A program made the translations under genes and the position numbers. A stretch of 64,000 nucleotides of DNA from an uncultured Marivita sp. (lineage in GTDB: Bacteria; Pseudomonadota; Alphaproteobacteria; Rhodobacterales; Rhodobacteraceae). Of the stretch, positions 58,892 through 64,000 are shown piece by piece. A model generated the notes under the pieces. That model saw nothing but the letters and a program-made list of their open reading frames with translations. It searched no databases and was not told where the DNA came from. Position 1 is the stretch's first letter. The number at the start of each line of letters is the position of its first letter. The DNA is taken from contig CANNCS010000003.1 in assembly GCA_947503115.1 (NCBI GenBank), positions 17,887 through 81,886 of the forward strand, written 5' to 3'.

Positions 58892-60037
58892 ATGGATCAT
58901 CATGCAAAATACCCCGCCATTTCGGACCTCAAGGCGCGTGCGCGTCGGCGTATCCCCAAATTCGTCTGGGAATACCTCGATTCCGCCACCGGAAAAGAGG
59001 CGACGCTGCACCGCAATCGGTCGGCGCTGGACCGGGTTTTGTTCACCCCATCGATTCTGCATGGCGAATTGCCGGTTGACCTGAGCACATCGCTTTGCGG
59101 TCGCGACTATCCTCTGCCCTTTGGCATCAGTCCGGTGGGCATGTCAGGTCTGATCTGGCCCGATGCGGAACGCAAACTGGCCCGCGCAGCCACGAAGGCG
59201 GGTATTCCTTACAGCATCTCTACCGTCGCCACCCGCACCCCCGAAGAGGTGGCGCCCCGGCTAGACGGCAATGGCTGGTTCCAGATGTACCCGCCGCGCG
59301 ATGAGGGCATCCGTACGGATATGCTCAAACGGGCCAAGGATGCTGGATTCACCACGTTGATCCTGACCGTTGACGTTCCCGTGCCGTCGCGCCGCGAACG
59401 GCAGGTACGGTCGGGTCTCACCACGCCGCCGAAACTGACGCCACGCTTGCTGGCGCAGGTCGCGACGTGCCCGACATGGGCGATGGGGACAGCGCAACTC
59501 GGAATGCCGCGTATGCGCTTGATTGATGATTACGCGGGCAAGGTGACGGGCCTCAGTTCGACCCAGCACGCGGGATATATGCTTCGGACCTCGCCCGATT
59601 GGGACTATGTCGACTGGTTGCGCAATGCGTGGGATGGGGCGTTCTTCGTCAAGGGTGTGCTAAACCCCGACGATGCGCCGAGACTGGAAAAGGCCGGTGT
59701 CGACGCGATTTGGCTGTCGAACCATGCCGGTCGGCAGTTTGACGCCTCGCCCGCACCGATCGAAGTTTTGCCCAAATTCCGAGCCACAACCGATTTGCCG
59801 CTGATTTTCGACAGCGGCATTGAAGGCGGTCTGGATATTCTGCGGGCCATCGCTCTGGGGGCGGATTTTGTCATGTTGGGTCGGGCATGGCATTATGCGC
59901 TTGGGGCGCTGGATGGCGACGGCCCTGACCATCTGGTTGAGATCCTGCAAAAAGATATGGCGGCGAATTTGGGCCAGCTTGGCGTCGTAAAACCCACTGA
60001 TTTACGCGGCAAAGCGTGGTTTGACGGCCCCACTTAG
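58892..60037 (+). CDS. lldD: FMN-dependent alpha-hydroxy acid dehydrogenase (LldD-like)
   Basis: A 381-residue TIM-barrel flavoprotein. FMN contacts are seen in YSISTVATRTPEE, LTVDVPVPSRRERQVRSG and FDSGIEGGLDILRAIALGADFVMLGR. The catalytic region is LSNHAGRQFD, where Ala replaces the usual second Gly of SNHGGRQ. L-lactate is the likely substrate, but glycolate or mandelate relatives look alike. ATG 58892 is tentative; upstream in-frame codons are not typical. It is divergent from uvrD. Confidence 0.85.
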   Translation: MDHHAKYPAISDLKARARRRIPKFVWEYLDSATGKEATLHRNRSALDRVLFTPSILHGELPVDLSTSLCGRDYPLPFGISPVGMSGLIWPDAERKLARAATKAGIPYSISTVATRTPEEVAPRLDGNGWFQMYPPRDEGIRTDMLKRAKDAGFTTLILTVDVPVPSRRERQVRSGLTTPPKLTPRLLAQVATCPTWAMGTAQLGMPRMRLIDDYAGKVTGLSSTQHAGYMLRTSPDWDYVDWLRNAWDGAFFVKGVLNPDDAPRLEKAGVDAIWLSNHAGRQFDASPAPIEVLPKFRATTDLPLIFDSGIEGGLDILRAIALGADFVMLGRAWHYALGALDGDGPDHLVEILQKDMAANLGQLGVVKPTDLRGKAWFDGPT

Positions 60038-60121
60038 TAGCGCCTTGCCAAATCAACAGGTTGAGAATGTAACGAATTCTTACTAAGCCTCGCGCAACGT
60101 CAAAACGTCAGGACTGCTGCC

Positions 60122-63100
60122 ATGTCAGATTTCAAGAAAATTCTCGTCGCCAACCGGGGCGAGATCGCCATCCGCATCATGCGGGCCGCCAACGAGATGG
60201 GTAAGGCAACAGTCGCCGTCTATGCCGAAGAGGACAAGCTGGGCCTGCACCGTTTCAAAGCAGACGAAGCTTACCGGATCGGCGAAGGCATGGGGCCAGT
60301 TGCTGCCTATCTCAGCATCGACGAGATCATCCGCGTCGCAAAAGAATCGGGCGCTGATGCGATCCATCCCGGTTACGGTCTACTGTCAGAAAACCCCGAT
60401 TTGGTGGATGCCTGCGTTGCCAACGGTATCACCTTCATCGGCCCCCGCGCCGAAACGATGCGCGCTCTTGGAGACAAGGCCAGCGCGCGACGGGTCGCCA
60501 TTGAGGCCGATGTCCCGGTGATCCCGGCGACCGAAGTTCTGGGCGACGATTTCGACGCCATCACCAAAGAAGCGGCCGAAATTGGCTATCCGCTGATGCT
60601 CAAGGCGTCCTGGGGCGGCGGCGGGCGCGGCATGCGTCCGATCAACGGCCCGAAAGAGCTCAAGGAAAAAGTCCTTGAAGGCCGCCGCGAAGCCGAAGCC
60701 GCTTTTGGCAATGGTGAAGGTTATCTGGAAAAGATGATCATCCGCGCCCGCCACGTTGAGGTGCAGATCCTCGGTGACAAACAGGGCAACATATACCACC
60801 TGTATGAACGCGATTGCTCGGTCCAGCGCCGCAACCAGAAAGTCGTGGAACGCGCCCCTGCCCCTTACCTGTCCGAGGCGCAGCGCGAAGAGCTGTGCGA
60901 ACTGGGCCGCAAGATTTGCGCCCATGTGAATTACGAATGTGCAGGCACCGTCGAATTCCTGATGGATATGGACGACGGCAAATTCTACTTCATCGAAGTG
61001 AACCCGCGCGTGCAGGTGGAACACACCGTCACCGAAGAAGTAACCGGAATCGACATCGTTCAGGCGCAGATCATGATCGCCGAGGGCAAGTCGCTGTCCG
61101 AGGCGACCGGCAAAGCCTCGCAGTACGACATCCGTCTGAACGGCCATGCGTTGCAGACACGCGTCACAACCGAAGACCCGCAGAACAACTTTATTCCCGA
61201 TTATGGCCGCATCACGGCCTACCGTTCGGCCACTGGCATGGGCATCCGTCTGGATGGCGGCACCGCGTATGCGGGTGGTGTGATCACGCGCTACTACGAT
61301 TCTCTGCTGACCAAGGTCACCGCTTGGGCGCCGACACCGGAAAAGGCCATTGCGCGCATGGACCGTGCATTGCGCGAATTCCGCGTGCGCGGCGTGTCCA
61401 CCAACATCGCGTTTGTGGAAAACCTGCTCAAGCATCCAACCTTCCTGAACAACCAGTACACCACCAAGTTCATCGACGAGACCCCCGAGCTGTTCCAGTT
61501 CCGCAAGCGTCGCGACCGGGGCACCAAGGTTCTGACCTATATCGCCGACATCACAGTGAACGGGCACCCCGAAGTGCAGGGCCGCGCGATGCCGCATCCT
61601 GATCTGAAACCGGCCAAAGCGCCGAAAACCCGGGTCGAGACACCACCCGCCGGAACCAAGACGCTGCTGGACGAAAAAGGCCCGCAGGCTGTGGCCGATT
61701 GGATGGCAGCACAAAAAGAAGTGCTGATCACCGACACCACAATGCGTGACGGGCACCAATCGTTGCTGGCCACGCGGATGCGGTCGATTGACATGATCAA
61801 GGTGGCGCCGACTTACGCCGCGAACCTGCCGCAGCTGTTCAGCGTGGAATGCTGGGGCGGCGCGACCTTTGATGTGGCCTACCGGTTCCTGCAGGAATGC
61901 CCGTGGCAGCGTCTGCGGGATCTGCGCGCGGCGATGCCGAACATCATGACCCAGATGCTGCTGCGCGGGGCGAACGGTGTCGGCTACACCAACTACCCCG
62001 ACAACGTGGTGCAGTTCTTTGTCAAACAGGCGGCAGAGACCGGCGTTGACGTGTTCCGCGTGTTCGACAGCCTCAACTGGGTTGAGAACATGCGCGTCGC
62101 GATGGATGCGGTGCTCGAGACCAACAAAGTGCTGGAAGGCACGATCTGTTACACCGGTGATCTGAACGATCCGGCGCGGTCTAAATACAACCTGAAATAC
62201 TACGTCGCCATGGGCCAAGAGCTGAAGGCAGCAGGTGCGCACATCCTTGGCCTCAAGGACATGGCGGGGCTGCTGAAGCCCGCTGCGGCTGGCCCGTTGG
62301 TTAAGGCGCTGAAGGAAGAGGTCGGCCTGCCCGTCCACTTCCACACGCATGACACTTCGGGAGCTGGCATTGCCACGATCATGGCCGCCGCTGCGGCGGG
62401 TGTGGATGCGGTCGATGCGGCGATGGATGCGCTGTCGGGGAACACCTCGCAACCGACGCTTGGATCGGTCGTCGAGGCGCTACGCCACACCGAGCGCGAA
62501 ACCGGGCTGGACATCAGCGCGATCCGCGAGGTTTCCAACTACTGGGAAGCGGTGCGCGGGCAGTATGCGGCGTTCGAGTCGGGCCAACAAGCGCCTGCCT
62601 CTGAAGTGTACCTGCACGAAATGCCCGGCGGGCAGTTCACCAACCTCAAGGCGCAGGCGCGCAGCCTTGGTCTGGAGGAACGTTGGCACGAGGTCGCGCA
62701 GACCTATGCGGATGTGAACCAGATGTTCGGCGATATCGTGAAGGTTACGCCGTCCTCCAAGGTGGTGGGCGACATGGCGTTGATGATGGTGTCCCAAGGC
62801 CTGACCCGCGCAGATGTAGAGAACCCCGAGACCGACCTGTCTTTCCCCGACTCTGTCGTGGACATGATGCGCGGCTCGTTGGGTCAGCCTCCGGGCGGAT
62901 GGCCTGCGGCGATCCAGAAGAAGATCCTCAAAGGCGAGAAAGCCTTTACCGACCGCCCCGGTCTGCACGCGGCCCCGATGGGGATCGAGGAAACCCGCGC
63001 CAAGCTGGTCAAAGAACTGGAAGGCAAAGCGATCGATGACGAGGATCTGAACGGGTACCTCATGTATCCGAAGGTCTTCCTCGATTACATGGGCCGCCAC

Positions 63101-63565
63101 CGGACATACGGCCCGGTGCGGGTGCTGCCGACGCGGACGTTCTTTTATGGCATGGAACAAGGCGAGGAAATCAGCGCCGAGATCGACCCCGGCAAGACGC
63201 TCGAAATCCGCCTGATCGCGGTCGGCGAGACGCAGGACGATGGCGAAGTGCGTGTGTTCTTTGAACTCAACGGTCAGCCGCGCACGATCCGTGTGCCCGA
63301 CCGCAAGGCCAAGGCCACCACAGCGGCGCGGCCCAAGGCGGAGGTCGGCAACCCGAACCACATCGGCGCGCCGATGCCGGGCGTTGTTGCCTCTATCGCA
63401 GTTTCCGCGGGTCAGAAGATCAAAGAGGGCGACCTGCTTTTGACTATCGAAGCGATGAAGATGGAAACCGGCCTGCACGCCGAACGCGATGCGGTGGTGA
63501 AGGCTGTGCATGTGTCCCCTGCGGCGCAGATCGACGCGAAGGACTTGTTGATCGAGTTGGAGTAA
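60122..63565 (+). CDS. pyc: Pyruvate carboxylase
   Basis: A 1147-residue multidomain enzyme. Biotin carboxylase (about 1-450) has the ATP-grasp loop KASWGGGGRGMRP and HVEVQILGD; the carboxyltransferase TIM barrel (about 540-830) has DTTMRDGHQSLLATRMR and the FHTHDTSGAG metal site; the C-terminal carrier has the biotin lysine in EAMKMETG near residue 1110. It makes oxaloacetate from pyruvate and bicarbonate, filling the TCA cycle. A typical full-length single-chain form. Confidence 0.97.
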   Translation: MSDFKKILVANRGEIAIRIMRAANEMGKATVAVYAEEDKLGLHRFKADEAYRIGEGMGPVAAYLSIDEIIRVAKESGADAIHPGYGLLSENPDLVDACVANGITFIGPRAETMRALGDKASARRVAIEADVPVIPATEVLGDDFDAITKEAAEIGYPLMLKASWGGGGRGMRPINGPKELKEKVLEGRREAEAAFGNGEGYLEKMIIRARHVEVQILGDKQGNIYHLYERDCSVQRRNQKVVERAPAPYLSEAQREELCELGRKICAHVNYECAGTVEFLMDMDDGKFYFIEVNPRVQVEHTVTEEVTGIDIVQAQIMIAEGKSLSEATGKASQYDIRLNGHALQTRVTTEDPQNNFIPDYGRITAYRSATGMGIRLDGGTAYAGGVITRYYDSLLTKVTAWAPTPEKAIARMDRALREFRVRGVSTNIAFVENLLKHPTFLNNQYTTKFIDETPELFQFRKRRDRGTKVLTYIADITVNGHPEVQGRAMPHPDLKPAKAPKTRVETPPAGTKTLLDEKGPQAVADWMAAQKEVLITDTTMRDGHQSLLATRMRSIDMIKVAPTYAANLPQLFSVECWGGATFDVAYRFLQECPWQRLRDLRAAMPNIMTQMLLRGANGVGYTNYPDNVVQFFVKQAAETGVDVFRVFDSLNWVENMRVAMDAVLETNKVLEGTICYTGDLNDPARSKYNLKYYVAMGQELKAAGAHILGLKDMAGLLKPAAAGPLVKALKEEVGLPVHFHTHDTSGAGIATIMAAAAAGVDAVDAAMDALSGNTSQPTLGSVVEALRHTERETGLDISAIREVSNYWEAVRGQYAAFESGQQAPASEVYLHEMPGGQFTNLKAQARSLGLEERWHEVAQTYADVNQMFGDIVKVTPSSKVVGDMALMMVSQGLTRADVENPETDLSFPDSVVDMMRGSLGQPPGGWPAAIQKKILKGEKAFTDRPGLHAAPMGIEETRAKLVKELEGKAIDDEDLNGYLMYPKVFLDYMGRHRTYGPVRVLPTRTFFYGMEQGEEISAEIDPGKTLEIRLIAVGETQDDGEVRVFFELNGQPRTIRVPDRKAKATTAARPKAEVGNPNHIGAPMPGVVASIAVSAGQKIKEGDLLLTIEAMKMETGLHAERDAVVKAVHVSPAAQIDAKDLLIELE

Positions 63566-63625
63566 TTTCGGGATTGGTGCGGGGCGGGCCTTTCGGCCTG
63601 CCCGTCTATTTGCCGAAATTCGACC

Positions 63626-63847
63626 CTAGAGCGGACCTACTTCACAGATTGAGATACTGCGTTGTCGCTTCGTAGACACGGACGTTTTCGCTTCGGGCGG
63701 CAGCGCGTGATAGTCGCGGGAGACGAAGGCCAAGCCCTGATGATCTTTGTGGATGCAGTTGCAAACACAATACGGGCATTTGATCCGGTCAGGTTCCGTG
63801 GGGGTGTGCATCCATTTGCGGGGACGACACAACGCCCCCGCCCCCAT
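63626..63847 (-). CDS. Possible small CPYC-containing protein, unsupported
   Basis: A 73-residue minus-strand frame with CPYCVCNC, a zinc-ribbon-like cysteine cluster. Another frame just upstream (ATG near 63903, MTIESPETMFV...) ends near the G-rich stretch at 63831-63843, so a frameshifted gene is possible. No family is recognised and no ribosome binding site is clear. Apart from this, 63566-64000 shows nothing I can name. Confidence 0.2.
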   Translation of the reverse strand: MGAGALCRPRKWMHTPTEPDRIKCPYCVCNCIHKDHQGLAFVSRDYHALPPEAKTSVSTKRQRSISICEVGPL

Positions 63848-64000
63848 CGCAGGCGACCCAATAGCAATTCACGAACATGGTCTCAGGCGATTCAATGGTC
63901 ATGCGATGTGATCCCGTCCACTTATACCAAGGGCTGCGATCATTGACCCACTTTCGCCCAATCTCTGGTTCCGATTGACGTGATGACGTCCGGTAGGGCG

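Noticed and set aside
60386..62452. 688-residue open frame on the minus strand
   Set aside because: Antisense to pyruvate carboxylase; no motif or ribosome binding site.

Overview
The window is chromosomal DNA from an alphaproteobacterium of the order Rhodobacterales, most likely the marine Roseobacter group. The support is the gene order (mraZ-rsmH-ftsL-ftsI-murE-murF-mraY; UPF0262, LMW phosphatase, infA, maf, RNase G, yacG; rluD next to rpoH), a phaZ / phaC-phaP-phaR polyhydroxyalkanoate (PHA) cluster, a DMSP-lyase-family cupin, a tRNA-His without G-1, and a DUF1127 gene followed by CCUCCUCCC hairpins like the Rhodobacter ccaF1-CcsR locus. No phage, transposase, CRISPR array or rRNA operon was seen.

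Layout. 1-6.2 kb: two glutamine-synthetase-like ligases, a class I amidotransferase, an FAD amine oxidase (gamma-glutamyl-polyamine type catabolism) and a DegT aminotransferase. 6.2-10.7 kb: PHA cluster with PhaR-type CTGC-N3-GCAG operators. 10.7-16.4 kb: Gfo/Idh/MocA oxidoreductase, rpoH, rluD, tRNA-His, small conserved genes, mmcB and an unannotated structured RNA gene that resembles 6S RNA. 16.4-20.2 kb: nusB-ribH-ribB(X), rlmB, tRNA-Tyr. 20.2-24.1 kb: glycerate 2-kinase and pxpABC (5-oxoprolinase). 24.1-29 kb: yacG, RNase G, maf, infA, a nitrilase/GNAT/SnoaL trio, LMW phosphatase, UPF0262. 29-38.9 kb: a BciB-like F420-dehydrogenase-beta-family reductase behind a TGTC-N10-GACA palindrome, then the dcw cluster with a long mraZ leader that holds an UpsM-like hairpin and 10-bp-phased TGGG repeats. 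38.9-44 kb: cobalamin riboswitch and btuC-btuD-btuF-like-exbB-exbD-exbD-tonB. 44-46.6 kb: mrp, ccaF1-like DUF1127 gene, four CcsR hairpins, DMSP lyase family gene. 46.7-63.6 kb: valS, a TPP decarboxylase, trkH, folE2, metZ under a SAM-II riboswitch with terminator, a UvrD-type helicase, an FMN-dependent lactate-dehydrogenase-family gene and pyruvate carboxylase.

The most interesting result is a candidate regulatory link between carbon storage and a post-transcriptional stress circuit. The ccaF1-ccsR promoter carries a perfect palindromic PhaR-type operator plus a second site in the -35/-10 spacer, the same arrangement as on the phasin promoter. In addition, the phaP 3' UTR contains a hairpin whose loop carries the CUCCUCCC motif of the CcsR loops. 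I know of no description of either. Both come from reading sequence alone and need binding and RNA data.
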